A stretch of DNA of 64,000 nucleotides from Mesorhizobium shangrilense (lineage in GTDB: Bacteria > Pseudomonadota > Alphaproteobacteria > Rhizobiales > Rhizobiaceae), in contig NZ_JBEWSZ010000001.1 in assembly GCF_040537815.1 (NCBI RefSeq), positions 1,736,001 to 1,800,000 of the forward strand, in the 5' to 3' direction. Every line of letters begins with the position of its first letter. Positions within the stretch are counted from its first letter, which is position 1. The translations under genes were made by a program, and so were the position numbers. Positions 9,059 to 17,937 of this stretch are shown piece by piece. The notes beneath the pieces are model-generated. The model did not search any database. It was not told the DNA's origin and saw only the letters and a list, made by a program, of their open reading frames with translations.

Positions 9059-9370
9059 ATGACGAACCCCGAAAACCCGACTGACAAGGATTCCGCTCAG
9101 AACAAGCGTGAGCATCGCCAACGCGTGCTCAAGGGCGGGACGATCATCACCGGGATTCAAAACTCCGAAGTCAGTTGCACCTTGCGCAATCAGCACGAGG
9201 GCGGTGCCGAATTGAAGATTCCGCTCGAAGCCCGGGTGCCAGACCGCTTCCTGCTCTACGTTTCGGTGGATGGCATTGCCTATCGGTGCGACGTCCGCTG
9301 GCGCCGCAATGACCGGCTCGGCGTTCAGTTCACCGGGACTGAGCCGAAACCGAAGCTTCACTATGGCTGA
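9059..9370 (+). CDS. PilZ-domain protein, possible c-di-GMP sensor
   Basis: The 103-residue protein is a single PilZ domain: an Arg-rich N-terminal motif (KREHRQRVLKGGTI), a second motif NQHEGGAELKI and the closing strand RCDVRWRRNDRLGVQF. In canonical c-di-GMP binders the second motif is (N/D)-x-S-x-x-G; here the serine is a histidine, so binding may be weak or lost. Such singletons in rhizobia act in motility or surface polysaccharide control, but no neighbour points to a pathway. Confidence 0.75.
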   Translation: MTNPENPTDKDSAQNKREHRQRVLKGGTIITGIQNSEVSCTLRNQHEGGAELKIPLEARVPDRFLLYVSVDGIAYRCDVRWRRNDRLGVQFTGTEPKPKLHYG

Positions 9371-9498
9371 TACTGCCGACAGCGAACACGCCCTCAGGGA
9401 GGGCCGTCGGTCGCATCATGTTGCAAATGGTCCGTAAGGAACCAGTCGCGACTGCGGCGGACTGGAAGACAGGTCCCGCAGCCGACATTCTATCCCCG

Positions 9499-9507
9499 TT
9501 ATCCACA
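9499..9507 (+). promoter_or_regulatory. candidate DnaA box
   Basis: TTATCCACA matches the DnaA consensus TTATNCACA exactly. DnaA controls ribonucleotide reductase genes in Escherichia coli, so a site in front of nrdJ makes sense, but one such nine-base match is expected by chance about once or twice in a window of this size. Confidence 0.3.
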
Positions 9508-9762
9508 TATGTAACACACAAGATGTTGGGGTCACAAAAGCTACGCAAACGAATCCTTGACGGCGCAAAACGAGTCGCCTTTTATAGGCCATGCGCTCCT
9601 GTTGAGAGTGCGACCGGAAAGTTCTGAGCCCGGTCTTTTTCCCGGATTATGTGCGTTTTTGCTCGCATTTCCGCCTGTTTACGAGGCCGGCGGAAGCGTT
9701 GGGTTTGTGGGGTCGTGGGCGGCGAAAGGGAGAATTGTCGGACTGGAATAAATTGTCTGTTA

Positions 9763-9778
9763 ATACTATATTTAGTGT
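9763..9778 (+). promoter_or_regulatory. NrdR box 1 upstream of nrdJ
   Basis: ATACTATATTTAGTGT matches 14 of 16 positions of the published NrdR consensus acaCwAtATaTwGtgt, including all core positions. NrdR is the nucleotide-sensing repressor of ribonucleotide reductase genes and binds paired boxes. The site overlaps an AT-rich promoter-like stretch 263 bases before the nrdJ start. Confidence 0.7.
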
Positions 9779-9793
9779 TTGCAGGTAGGTTCG

Positions 9794-9809
9794 ACGCTAG
9801 ATAGTGTGA
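9794..9809 (+). promoter_or_regulatory. NrdR box 2 upstream of nrdJ
   Basis: ACGCTAGATAGTGTGA matches 12 of 16 NrdR consensus positions. It starts exactly 31 bases after box 1, close to three helical turns, the spacing usual for paired NrdR boxes. The pairing makes each box more credible than it would be alone. Confidence 0.6.
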
Positions 9810-10040
9810 ATTTCCCTCCGGTGAGGGACTCGGAAAAAATCAGTTTTGAGGGACCCGCGGGGTTCGTCGGCGAGTTGGACAGGCGCTTCGCAAGGAGTTT
9901 GACCAGCAGGGCCAGCGGAGAACCGCGAAAGGAGAGCCGGCCGTTTTCGAACGCCGGCAGGCGGCGGACATGTGCGTTTCGCATCAGGGGCAGAAATCCC
10001 TGGGGAAAAGCGCTATATATAGACAAAAGGGATCGGACCA

Positions 10041-13000
10041 ATGCGCATCGAGCGTCGTTTCACCAAGCCAGGGCAAGCGGGTCAAGAAGGGGCCGCCTAT
10101 GCGGAGATCGAATTCCGCAAGGCGCTTTCCGAGATCAAGAATCCGGATGGCTCGGTGGTGTTCCGTCTCGACAACATCGATGTGCCTGTGCAGTTCTCCC
10201 AGGTTGCCGCCGACATCCTGGCGCAGAAGTATTTCCGCAAGGCCGGTGTCCCCGCACGGCTGAAGAAGGTCGAGGAGAACGATGTTCCCTCGTTCCTGTG
10301 GCGCTCCGTCGCCGACGATGCCGAGCTCGCCAAGTTGCCGGAAGCGGAGCGCTATGGTTCCGAGATCGACGCCCGCCAGGTTTTCGACCGGCTCTCCGGC
10401 ACATGGACCTATTGGGGCTGGAAGGGCGGCTACTTCAAGTCGGAGGACGACGCGCGCGCCTTCCGCGACGAGCTTGCCTATATGCTGGCCACGCAGCGCG
10501 TCGCGCCGAATTCGCCGCAGTGGTTCAACACCGGCCTGCACTGGGCCTATGGCATCGATGGCCCGAGCCAGGGCCACTATTATGTCGACCCGTTCACTGG
10601 CAAGCTGACCAAGTCGAAGTCCTCCTACGAGCATCCACAGCCGCATGCCTGCTTCATCCAGGGCGTGCAGGACGACCTCGTCAACGAAGGCGGCATCATG
10701 GACCTTTGGGTGCGTGAAGCGCGCCTGTTCAAATACGGCTCTGGCACCGGCTCGAACTTCTCCATGCTGCGCGGCGAAGGCGAAAAGCTGTCCGGCGGCG
10801 GCCGTTCGTCCGGGCTGATGAGCTTCCTCAAGATCGGCGACCGCGCGGCGGGCGCCATCAAGTCGGGCGGCACGACGCGCCGCGCCGCGAAAATGGTCAT
10901 CGTCGACGCCGATCATCCCGATATCGAGGAATTCATCGACTGGAAGGTCAATGAAGAGCAGAAGGTCGCCTCGCTGGTCACCGGCTCCAAGATCGTCAAG
11001 AAGCATCTCGAAGCGATCATGAAGGCCTGCGTCAACTGCGAAGGCCAGGACGACGACTGCTTCGACCCGTCGATCAACACCGCGCTGAAGCGCGAGATCA
11101 AGGCGGCCAAGAAGGACGCGGTGCCGGAGAACTACATCTACCGCGTCATCCAGTTCGCCAAGCAGGGCTACACCTCGATGTCGTTCAAGACCTACGACAC
11201 CGACTGGGATTCCGATGCCTACCTGACGGTTTCCGGCCAGAACTCCAACAATTCGGTGTCGCTGAAGGACAATTTCCTGCGCGCTGTCGAGGATGACGCC
11301 GACTGGCACCTCACCGCCCGCAAGGACGGCAAGGTCTTGAAGACGCTGAAGGCGCGCGACCTCTGGGAAAAGATCGGCTACGCCGCCTGGGCGTCGGCTG
11401 ACCCCGGCCTGCATTTCAACACGACGATGAACGACTGGCACACCTGCGCTTCGGCCGGTGCGATCCGGGCGTCCAACCCGTGCTCGGAATACATGTTCCT
11501 CGACGACACGGCCTGTAACCTGGCCTCGATCAACCTCCTGCCCTACCGCAACGCGGACAGCACCATCGATATCGCCGCCTATGAGCACACCGTGCGGCTG
11601 TGGACCATCGTTCTCGAAATCTCGGTGATGATGGCGCAGTTCCCGTCGAAGGAGATCGCCAAGCAGTCCTACGAATACCGCACGCTCGGCCTCGGCTATG
11701 CCAACATCGGCGGCCTGCTGATGACCTCGGGCATTCCCTACGATTCCGACGAGGGCCGCGCCATCTGCGCGGCACTCACCGCCATCATGACCGGTGTAGC
11801 TTATGCCACTTCGGCCGAGATGGCCGCCGAACTCGGCGCCTTCGCCGACTACGACCGCAACGCGCAGAACATGCTGCGCGTCATGCGCAACCATCGCCGC
11901 GCCGCCTATGGCGAGAAGCAGGGTTATGAGAAGCTCGCGGTCAATCCGGTGCCGCTGGTTGCCTCCGACCTGAAGCAGCCTGAGCTCGCGGCTCATGCCA
12001 AGGCCGCCTGGGACCGCGCCATCGAGCTCGGCGAAGAACATGGCTACCGCAATGCGCAGGCAACCGTCATCGCGCCGACCGGCACGATCGGTCTCGTCAT
12101 GGATTGCGACACCACCGGCATCGAGCCCGATTTCGCGCTGGTGAAGTTCAAGAAGCTGGCCGGCGGCGGTTACTTCAAGATCATCAACCGCGCCGTGCCG
12201 GAGGCGCTGCGCTCGCTCGGCTATTCGGAAGCACAGCTCGCCGAGATCGAGGCCTATGCGGTCGGCCACGGCAATCTCAACCAGGCGCCCGGCATCAATC
12301 CCGGCTCGCTCAAGGCCAAGGGCTTCACCGACGACAAGATCGCAGCGCTCAATGCGGCATTGAAGTCGGCCTTCGACATCAAGTTCGTCTTCAACCAGTG
12401 GACGCTCGGCGCCGACTGGGTGAAGGAAAACTTTGGCTTCACCGACGAGCAGCTCAACGACTTCTCGTTCGAGATCCTGCCGGCGCTCGGCTTCTCCAGG
12501 AAGGACATCGAGGCCGCCAACATCCATGTCTGCGGTGCGATGACGCTGGAGGGCGCGCCGTTCCTCAAGGCCGAGCATCTCGCGGTGTTCGACTGCGCCA
12601 GCCCGTGCGGCAAGATCGGCAAGCGTTCGCTTTCGATCAACAGCCACATCATGATGATGGCGGCGGCGCAGCCCTTCATCTCCGGCGCCATCTCCAAGAC
12701 CATCAACATGCCCAACGATGCGACGGTGGAAGACGCCAAGGGCGCCTACATGCTGTCGTGGAAGCTGGCGCTGAAGGCCAACGCGCTCTACCGCGACGGC
12801 TCGAAGCTGTCGCAGCCGCTGAATTCCTCGCTGCTCGCCGATGGCGAGGAGGACGAGGACGACGTGGTCGAGCAGCTGATCGCGGCACCGGCGGCAGCAC
12901 GCGCGGCGCAGATCACCGAGCGGATCGTCGAGCGCATCATCGAACGCGTGTCGCGCGAGCAGGAAAAGCTGCCCGGCCGCCGCAAGGGCTACACGCAGAA

Positions 13001-13841
13001 GGCCAAGATCGGTGGCAACACCATTTTCCTGCGCACCGGCGAATATGATGACGGCCGCCTCGGCGAGATCTTCATCGACATGAACAAGGAAGGTGCCACG
13101 CTGCGTGGGCTTCTCAACAACTTCGCCATCGCCATTTCGCTTGGCCTGCAATACGGCGTGCCGCTCGACGAATATGTGCACGCCTTCACCTTCACCAAGT
13201 TCGAGCCGGCCGGCATGGTGCAGGGCAACGACGCCATCAAGAGCGCGACGTCGATCCTCGACTACGTGTTCCGTGAGCTGGCCATCTCCTATCTCGGCCG
13301 CAACGACCTCGCCCATGTCGACCAGTCGGACTTCTCCAACACGGCACTTGGCCGTGGCATCAGCGAAGGCAAGACGGACGCAGTCTCCAAGGGCCTGACC
13401 CGTGGCGCCTCGCCGGTAAAACTGGTGTCGCGTGTGAGCGGCAATGATCCGAAGGGCTTTGCTGGAGCCGGCGCCCCTGCCCGCTCGGCTCCGACCGCCT
13501 TTTCAGGTTCCAACGTGCTGGCGCTGAAACCGGCCAGCGACGAGGCGGTCGCCTACAAGCGTGACTATGAGGAGCGGGCAAAGGAGCTGGCCGAGGATAT
13601 CGCCTTCGAGGAAGCGGCGGGTGCTGCTTCCGTGGCTTCGGACGCCACGGCGGCGCTATTCACCGACGCGGCCGCCAACGAAGCCGCCGAGGCCAAGAAA
13701 CTCGCCAACGACCGCCGCGCCAAGTCCCTGCTCCAGGGCTACACCGGCAATTCCTGCTCCGAATGCCAGAATTTCACCATGGTGCGCAACGGGACTTGCG
13801 AGAAGTGCGACACGTGTGGCGCGACGAGCGGCTGCAGCTGA
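10041..13841 (+). CDS. nrdJ: vitamin B12-dependent (class II) ribonucleoside-diphosphate reductase
   Basis: The 1266-residue enzyme makes deoxyribonucleotides using adenosylcobalamin instead of a metal-radical subunit, so it works with or without oxygen. The catalytic N-x-C-x-E triad is Asn479, Cys481 and Glu483 in NPCSE; the redox cysteine pair is Cys204 (PHACF) and Cys492 (TACNLAS), with the same 11-residue spacing as in the Thermotoga enzyme. The C-terminus carries CSEC...CEKC-DTC...GC, a cysteine-rich tail used for re-reduction. Length fits the long alphaproteobacterial form. AAGGGA precedes the ATG. Two NrdR boxes lie upstream. A large open frame on the opposite strand is a composition artefact. 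Confidence 0.97.
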   Translation: MRIERRFTKPGQAGQEGAAYAEIEFRKALSEIKNPDGSVVFRLDNIDVPVQFSQVAADILAQKYFRKAGVPARLKKVEENDVPSFLWRSVADDAELAKLPEAERYGSEIDARQVFDRLSGTWTYWGWKGGYFKSEDDARAFRDELAYMLATQRVAPNSPQWFNTGLHWAYGIDGPSQGHYYVDPFTGKLTKSKSSYEHPQPHACFIQGVQDDLVNEGGIMDLWVREARLFKYGSGTGSNFSMLRGEGEKLSGGGRSSGLMSFLKIGDRAAGAIKSGGTTRRAAKMVIVDADHPDIEEFIDWKVNEEQKVASLVTGSKIVKKHLEAIMKACVNCEGQDDDCFDPSINTALKREIKAAKKDAVPENYIYRVIQFAKQGYTSMSFKTYDTDWDSDAYLTVSGQNSNNSVSLKDNFLRAVEDDADWHLTARKDGKVLKTLKARDLWEKIGYAAWASADPGLHFNTTMNDWHTCASAGAIRASNPCSEYMFLDDTACNLASINLLPYRNADSTIDIAAYEHTVRLWTIVLEISVMMAQFPSKEIAKQSYEYRTLGLGYANIGGLLMTSGIPYDSDEGRAICAALTAIMTGVAYATSAEMAAELGAFADYDRNAQNMLRVMRNHRRAAYGEKQGYEKLAVNPVPLVASDLKQPELAAHAKAAWDRAIELGEEHGYRNAQATVIAPTGTIGLVMDCDTTGIEPDFALVKFKKLAGGGYFKIINRAVPEALRSLGYSEAQLAEIEAYAVGHGNLNQAPGINPGSLKAKGFTDDKIAALNAALKSAFDIKFVFNQWTLGADWVKENFGFTDEQLNDFSFEILPALGFSRKDIEAANIHVCGAMTLEGAPFLKAEHLAVFDCASPCGKIGKRSLSINSHIMMMAAAQPFISGAISKTINMPNDATVEDAKGAYMLSWKLALKANALYRDGSKLSQPLNSSLLADGEEDEDDVVEQLIAAPAAARAAQITERIVERIIERVSREQEKLPGRRKGYTQKAKIGGNTIFLRTGEYDDGRLGEIFIDMNKEGATLRGLLNNFAIAISLGLQYGVPLDEYVHAFTFTKFEPAGMVQGNDAIKSATSILDYVFRELAISYLGRNDLAHVDQSDFSNTALGRGISEGKTDAVSKGLTRGASPVKLVSRVSGNDPKGFAGAGAPARSAPTAFSGSNVLALKPASDEAVAYKRDYEERAKELAEDIAFEEAAGAASVASDATAALFTDAAANEAAEAKKLANDRRAKSLLQGYTGNSCSECQNFTMVRNGTCEKCDTCGATSGCS

Positions 13842-13847
13842 AAACGG

Positions 13848-14048
13848 ATGCCGCCTCGGCTTACGGTTCGCGAGGTCATTCGCCTGTTGGAAGCCAATGG
13901 CTGGTATCTGGTTGCAACCAAGGGCAGTCATCGCCAATATAAACACAAAGTCAAAGCCGGCCGCGTCACAGTGGCCGGCAAGCCGTCTGAAGAGGTTGCG
14001 CCGGGGACACTGAACAGCATCCTCAAGCAGGCTGGTTTGAAGGAGTGA
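13848..14048 (+). CDS. hicA: HicA-type mRNA interferase toxin
   Basis: The 66-residue protein fits HicA: LTVREVIRLLEANGWYLV, the catalytic histidine in KGSHRQYKH, and VAPGTLNSILKQAGL at the end, forming a double-stranded RNA-binding-like fold. HicA cleaves mRNA when not held by HicB. The ATG is only six bases after the nrdJ stop and no promoter fits between them, so toxin expression probably depends on nrdJ read-through or a promoter inside nrdJ. It is followed by hicB four bases later. Confidence 0.9.
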   Translation: MPPRLTVREVIRLLEANGWYLVATKGSHRQYKHKVKAGRVTVAGKPSEEVAPGTLNSILKQAGLKE

Positions 14049-14052
14049 TGGC

Positions 14053-14259
14053 ATGCGTTACGCGGTAGTGATTGAAAAAGCAGGAGATAATTTCTCGGCT
14101 TATGTGCCGGACCTACCCGGCTGCATCGCAACCGGTGCGACTGTCCCCGAGGTCGAAACCGAGATTCGTGACGCCATACGCTTTCACATCGAAGGTTTAC
14201 TGGCCGATGGGCTAGATGTGCCCAAAGGTGTCAGCCTCGCGGAATATGTGGAAGCATAA
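14053..14259 (+). CDS. hicB: HicB-type antitoxin
   Basis: The 68-residue protein shows the HicB partial RNase H fold: MRYAVVIEKAGDNFSAYVPDLPGCIATG and a helix EVETEIRDAIRFHIEGLLADG. It neutralises HicA by direct binding. The recognisable C-terminal DNA-binding domain of longer HicB proteins is absent here, so autoregulation is uncertain; SLAEYVEA ends the protein. GGAG overlapping the hicA stop serves as ribosome binding site, indicating coupled translation. Confidence 0.9.
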   Translation: MRYAVVIEKAGDNFSAYVPDLPGCIATGATVPEVETEIRDAIRFHIEGLLADGLDVPKGVSLAEYVEA

Positions 14260-14399
14260 ACCGCAGCATTAGACCGCTACTCCGGGTAAAAACGTCACCC
14301 TTTGCGATGCCATTTGCTTGGCATGTCCGACAATTCAAAGCTTGTGATCTCGCTCCTAGCGGCGTCTGCTCGCATGACGCCCGGCGCCTTCCATCATCT

Positions 14400-14855
14400 T
14401 CACTCATCGATCGCCATGACCCGGACATAGCCTTCCAACTGAAGCGCCCGATCCCGATTGGCGTTGGTCGCGTCAGAAGCTTGCATGGGCACGAACATCG
14501 TGCCTTGCCGGGTTTCATACAGCGCGTCTCGTGCCTTCGCCTCACTGTCGCGGAAGGCCAGCCATGCGCGCTGTGACAGGCGGAGCTGTTGCGCTGCCTT
14601 CTCGGGCAATTTGTGCATGAGCGTCGCATAGGCAGCGTTCATGCGGCGATCGTAGTCGCTCGATGCCGCCGCTTCGCATTCGGTTTGACCGGCTGTGGAG
14701 GCATTTGCTGCGTCGTTCAGGCAGCGGTCGAGTGTAGTAGCGGTCGGATCATCCAGTGATGCGGCCATCAGGCTGGCCGGCGATGCCAGCACCAACAGAC
14801 AGGCCAGCGCTGCTTTCGTGGCAAGAAGCGTCCGGCCGAAGCGCTCAATCTGCAT
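14400..14855 (-). CDS. LprI-family (DUF1311) secreted protein
   Basis: The 151-residue product has a signal peptide ending near LMAASLDDP and a DUF1311/LprI domain: LDRCLNDAANASTAGQTECEAAASSDYDRRMNAAY, then LRLSQRAWLAFRDSEAKA. The two cysteines of the domain are present. Mycobacterial LprI inhibits lysozyme; in proteobacteria the role is unproven. The ATG at 14855 follows GGAGG and is preferred to an ATG eight codons upstream. It has its own upstream region with a 17-base palindrome. Confidence 0.8.
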   Translation of the reverse strand: MQIERFGRTLLATKAALACLLVLASPASLMAASLDDPTATTLDRCLNDAANASTAGQTECEAAASSDYDRRMNAAYATLMHKLPEKAAQQLRLSQRAWLAFRDSEAKARDALYETRQGTMFVPMQASDATNANRDRALQLEGYVRVMAIDE

Positions 14856-14881
14856 TTCGCCTCCGAAGTATGATCCCATCA

Positions 14882-14898
14882 GCGACCCTCAGGGTCGC
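14882..14898. promoter_or_regulatory. 17-base palindrome before the LprI-family gene
   Basis: GCGACCCT and AGGGTCGC form perfect arms around a single C, 27 bases before the minus-strand gene start at 14855. It could be an operator or a leader hairpin. The binding factor is unknown. Confidence 0.3.
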
Positions 14899-15010
14899 GG
14901 TAGGAAGGTTCTTGTCTCTCACTTTATACGCAGTATTTAGCCGGCGTATTAAACGCATCGTGCGCTGACCAGCGTACCAGCCAACAGGGCAACGGCAAGC
15001 TCCCGACCGG

Positions 15011-15427
15011 CTATATGATAACGTAGACGAGCCCCTCTTCCTTGACGGTTTCAAACGTTGTCGCCGCCAGTTTTTCTTCCGCCACGCAAGATGGTGCATC
15101 GCCTACGGCGGTCTCATACCTGCGCACCTTGATGCGGGCCGGGTCGATTTGCGATTGGCCCGTCGCGATATCGAACTCCCAATGATGCCACGGGCAACGG
15201 ATGATCATGTTGCGCCGGCAATACTGATGCTGACCGGGAACCGTGGCTCGAAGTTCTCCGATCTGGTCGCCCTGTGAAAGCGGTCCGCCCTGGTGCGGGC
15301 ATCTGTCAGCCAGGGCGTAAAAAGCGCCGTCGACATGGAAAACGACGATGGAGCGGCCCGCCACGTCGACTTTCAGCCGGCCACCATCCGGAATGTCGCT
15401 GACGGCAGCGACCGGATGGCGTGTCAT
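15011..15427 (-). CDS. Rieske [2Fe-2S] protein
   Basis: The 138-residue protein is a Rieske-type ferredoxin: cluster ligands Cys43 and His45 (RCPHQGG) and Cys78 and His81 (RCPWHHWEFD). There is no signal peptide or membrane helix, so it is cytoplasmic and resembles the electron carriers of dioxygenases and the nitrite reductase small subunit family. Its start overlaps the stop of the preceding amidohydrolase gene (ATGA), so it is the last gene of a three-gene operon. The oxygenase it might serve is not encoded nearby. Confidence 0.9.
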   Translation of the reverse strand: MTRHPVAAVSDIPDGGRLKVDVAGRSIVVFHVDGAFYALADRCPHQGGPLSQGDQIGELRATVPGQHQYCRRNMIIRCPWHHWEFDIATGQSQIDPARIKVRRYETAVGDAPSCVAEEKLAATTFETVKEEGLVYVII

Positions 15428-16527
15428 CGCGCCGCCCCATAAAGGGCCGCGGCATTGTCATAGAGAATGGCGCGCTTGAGTTTCGCACCGATATGCGGCG
15501 GCAGCGAATGGCGGGGATCATCGAAATCCCAGTGCGGATAGTCCGACGAAAACACAACGCGGTCATGACCGATCCAGTCGATGATGTCGACGAGATGCCG
15601 CTTGTTCTCAGGTTCCTCCATGGGTTGGGTCGCGACCCAGAGATGCTGCTTCAGATATTCGGACGGCGGACGCGTAACATGCGGAACTTCGTCGCGCATG
15701 CGGGCCCAAAGCCGGTCCAACCGCCAGCCAAGCGCGGGTATCCAGGCAAGACCGGCCTCCAGCAGAACGATGCGGGTGCCGGGAAAGCGCTCGAACAGGC
15801 CCTCGAAGATCATGCTTGTCAGCATCGCCTGGGCCGAGGGAGCATGCTCGGTCATTTCCTCCATATAGTAGGAAGGCCAACCCGCCGGCGTGATCGCCTG
15901 GCCCGAATATCCGAAGACATGAATGCCAACCGGAAGGTTTGCCGCTTCCGCCGCCTCGAAGATCGGCCAGTATCGGCGCTGTCCCAGCAGTTCGGCCGTG
16001 CGGCTGAGCAGGAGCACCTGGGCAAAGCGGCCATCGCCTGCGAAATGTTCGATCTCGGCGCGCGCCAGCGCTCCGTTCTCGTAGGGAACGCAGATCGAGC
16101 ATTTGAGCCTTGGCTCCGGCTCGTTGTAGAGATCGAGCTGCCATTGATTGCTGGCACGGCATAGTGCTGCGGAATAATCGTCTCCGAGCACACCCTGGCC
16201 TGTTGGCCAAAGCGGATTCATGATCCCGAATTCCATGTTGTAGAGGTCGAGAAGCTGGTCGCGCAGCATGCCGACATCGGATCCCGGCAGCCCCCCATTC
16301 GCAGGCCAGGTATCACGCCGCGAGGAAGCCGGCGCCGCCTTGGGATAGGGATTCCCGTCCTGATAGCCCATCCGGTAGCGTAGCCCGTAGGTAGCGAGAT
16401 GCGCCTGCCAACGCTGGCTGAGGAAGGGCTTGAGATCGTCCACGGAGGTGAGTTTTGGATGCACGTCGCAATCGATAATGGTCTGCACGACAGACGTGCT
16501 CGAAGGCGCGGCCGGATGAATGGTCAT
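15424..16527 (-). CDS. amidohydrolase-2 family metal-dependent hydrolase (second copy)
   Basis: The 367-residue protein belongs to the amidohydrolase-2 (ACMSD-like) family: N-terminal IIDCDVHP with a D-x-H metal motif, a central LPVGIHVFGYSG segment and the conserved VVFSSDYPHWDFD near residue 325. Such enzymes are decarboxylases or hydrolases of aromatic or cyclic acids. It is a paralogue of the gene just upstream, sharing VLLEAGLAW/SWIPALGWRL-like and SSDYPHW segments. It overlaps both neighbours by four bases, indicating strict co-translation. Confidence 0.88.
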   Translation of the reverse strand: MTIHPAAPSSTSVVQTIIDCDVHPKLTSVDDLKPFLSQRWQAHLATYGLRYRMGYQDGNPYPKAAPASSRRDTWPANGGLPGSDVGMLRDQLLDLYNMEFGIMNPLWPTGQGVLGDDYSAALCRASNQWQLDLYNEPEPRLKCSICVPYENGALARAEIEHFAGDGRFAQVLLLSRTAELLGQRRYWPIFEAAEAANLPVGIHVFGYSGQAITPAGWPSYYMEEMTEHAPSAQAMLTSMIFEGLFERFPGTRIVLLEAGLAWIPALGWRLDRLWARMRDEVPHVTRPPSEYLKQHLWVATQPMEEPENKRHLVDIIDWIGHDRVVFSSDYPHWDFDDPRHSLPPHIGAKLKRAILYDNAAALYGAAR

Positions 16528-17618
16528 GCGTGCAGCTCCTTGAGACGGGGATAAGTCGCAACCGGATTTTCCACCGCGATCTTATGGACAAGCGTCGCAT
16601 CAAATCCGGCGGGCAGGACAGCATCGCCGTCGAACTGCCAGTGCGGATAGTCTGACGAGAACAGCAGCATTTCGTCGGAGCCAATGTGATCGATCAGCCG
16701 GGATACGATATCCGGATTGTCCGGAATGTCGAAAGGTTGCGTCGTCAACCGCACGTGATCGCGTATGATTTCCGCGGGCAGCCGGTCGACCCAAGGCGTC
16801 TCGAACCGCAGTCCCCTCCAGAATTTGCCGAAACGCCAGAGGAAAGCCGGAAGCCAACTGACGCCGGATTCCAGAAGGACGACCTTGAGGGAAGGAAACT
16901 CCGTGAACACGCCTTCCGAAACCAGGCTGGCCAGCTGTCCCTGCATGATCTGCGACTGGGCGGCATAGTCCTCGGCAACTGTATTCGGCCAGCCGACAGA
17001 CGTAACGGGATGGTGGTATGCGCTGCCGGCATGGATGCCAATCGGCAAACCATGCTTGACCGCGACCTTGTACAGCGGCCAGTAGTTGCGATGCCCATAG
17101 GGCATATGGGCCGAGGACGGAAACAGCACCTGCACGAACCGGCGGTCCTCGGCGCAACGTTCGATCTCGGCCACGGCCGCCTCGATATCCTGCAGCGGCG
17201 GCACGATCGAAGCGCGCAGGCCAGAATGCTTGTCGAGCCATTCCGAGCGCGTCCAGTCATTCAGCGCCCTGGTCACCGCGACGGCCATGTAGGCGTCGTA
17301 AAGCATGTGAACGCCGGAGAGATTGTTGAGGATTCCCGCCCGCGCGCCAAAATGATCCAGAGCCTCCCTGGCCAACCGTTCCGGTGTGTTGGTCAGGCCA
17401 CCCGCCGGGTCGCGCCAATCCGGGCGGCAGGTCAGCGGCGCGTTGTTGGGATAGGCGATGCTGTCGAATTGTCCGATCCCGCGAGACGCAATCAGGTCCT
17501 GCCAGACATCCGGCAGGAGCGGCATGAGTTGGCTCACGGTTGGGTTGGGGTGGTGAATGTCGCAATTCACGCTGCCTTCCGGCAGCAGTGCATTGGCCCG
17601 GTGCGTCAGCAATGTCAT
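16524..17618 (-). CDS. amidohydrolase-2 family metal-dependent hydrolase (first copy)
   Basis: The 364-residue protein heads the operon. It has the N-terminal motif VNCDIHHPNPTV, a central HGLPIGIHAGSAYHHP and LLFSSDYPHWQFD, all features of the amidohydrolase-2 family with one or two metal ions. It differs from the downstream copy in the metal-binding segment (DIHHP against DVHP), so the pair may act on successive intermediates or form a heteromer. CAGGGA precedes the ATG. The GlxA-type regulator gene lies 319 bases upstream in the same direction. Confidence 0.88.
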   Translation of the reverse strand: MTLLTHRANALLPEGSVNCDIHHPNPTVSQLMPLLPDVWQDLIASRGIGQFDSIAYPNNAPLTCRPDWRDPAGGLTNTPERLAREALDHFGARAGILNNLSGVHMLYDAYMAVAVTRALNDWTRSEWLDKHSGLRASIVPPLQDIEAAVAEIERCAEDRRFVQVLFPSSAHMPYGHRNYWPLYKVAVKHGLPIGIHAGSAYHHPVTSVGWPNTVAEDYAAQSQIMQGQLASLVSEGVFTEFPSLKVVLLESGVSWLPAFLWRFGKFWRGLRFETPWVDRLPAEIIRDHVRLTTQPFDIPDNPDIVSRLIDHIGSDEMLLFSSDYPHWQFDGDAVLPAGFDATLVHKIAVENPVATYPRLKELHA

Positions 17619-17937
17619 GATCCCTGGACTTTCCGTAGAGGCAAAAGTCGTGGTTCACTCGACGTATGCCCGGCCGTTCCCGTCGGCCTTGCACGGCAGG
17701 TACGGAGTATGTTCCCGCACCAAGAGCAGTGCAATCGCGCGACTTCATGGACCAAAAATGATGGATCGCGGCCCTGTCCGGCATCATTTTCTCGTCAACA
17801 TTCGCGAGTTTTTCGCCTGGTTCACTGCCTCCAAGGCAGTGAACCATCGGCGGCAATGATCCGCCACGGACACAGGCGAGACCCGCCGTGGCCCGTCATG
17901 GCGGACCAGCAATGTCCAGGGAAGACGCGCAATTCCG
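17619..17937. other. 319-base intergenic region upstream of the amidohydrolase operon
   Basis: No coding frame was supported. The region contains the 29-base perfect inverted repeat at 17818-17846 and must hold the promoter of the leftward amidohydrolase operon and the end of the regulator transcript. Confidence 0.6.
17818..17846. promoter_or_regulatory. perfect inverted repeat with twelve-base arms
   Basis: TGGTTCACTGCC and GGCAGTGAACCA flank a five-base loop. It lies 92 bases past the stop of the GlxA-type regulator and about 200 bases before the amidohydrolase operon. Neither strand has a T-tract after the stem, so a classical terminator is not supported; an operator for a dimeric regulator or an attenuator are the alternatives. 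Confidence 0.5.

Larger units (their letters stand above)
9371..10040. other. 670-base non-coding control region upstream of nrdJ
   Basis: Open frames here (for example 9418-9627) have non-coding codon use. The region holds an exact DnaA-box match (9499-9507), a weak NrdR-like site (9516-9531), the tandem NrdR boxes at 9763-9809, and an AT-rich TATATATAG stretch at 10014-10022 just before the nrdJ ribosome binding site (AAGGGA). I looked for a cobalamin riboswitch B12 box, expected for some B12-dependent enzymes, and did not see one. Confidence 0.7.

Noticed and set aside
9418..9627. 69-codon frame before nrdJ
   Set aside because: Codon third positions are not GC-biased as in its neighbours, there is no good ribosome binding site, and it covers the DnaA box.
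9371..10040. Cobalamin riboswitch expected upstream of a B12-dependent enzyme
   Set aside because: No B12 box or the usual flanking helices could be found by eye; the NrdR boxes give a better explanation. A covariance-model search would settle it.
9779..10717. 312-codon plus-strand frame starting in the nrdJ upstream region
   Set aside because: It runs into nrdJ in the wrong frame and its first part covers the NrdR boxes. No family resemblance.
9984..13316. 1110-codon open frame on the minus strand opposite nrdJ
   Set aside because: It is the antisense of a confidently identified gene; high GC in third positions leaves the opposite strand free of stops. No ribosome binding site or known family was seen.
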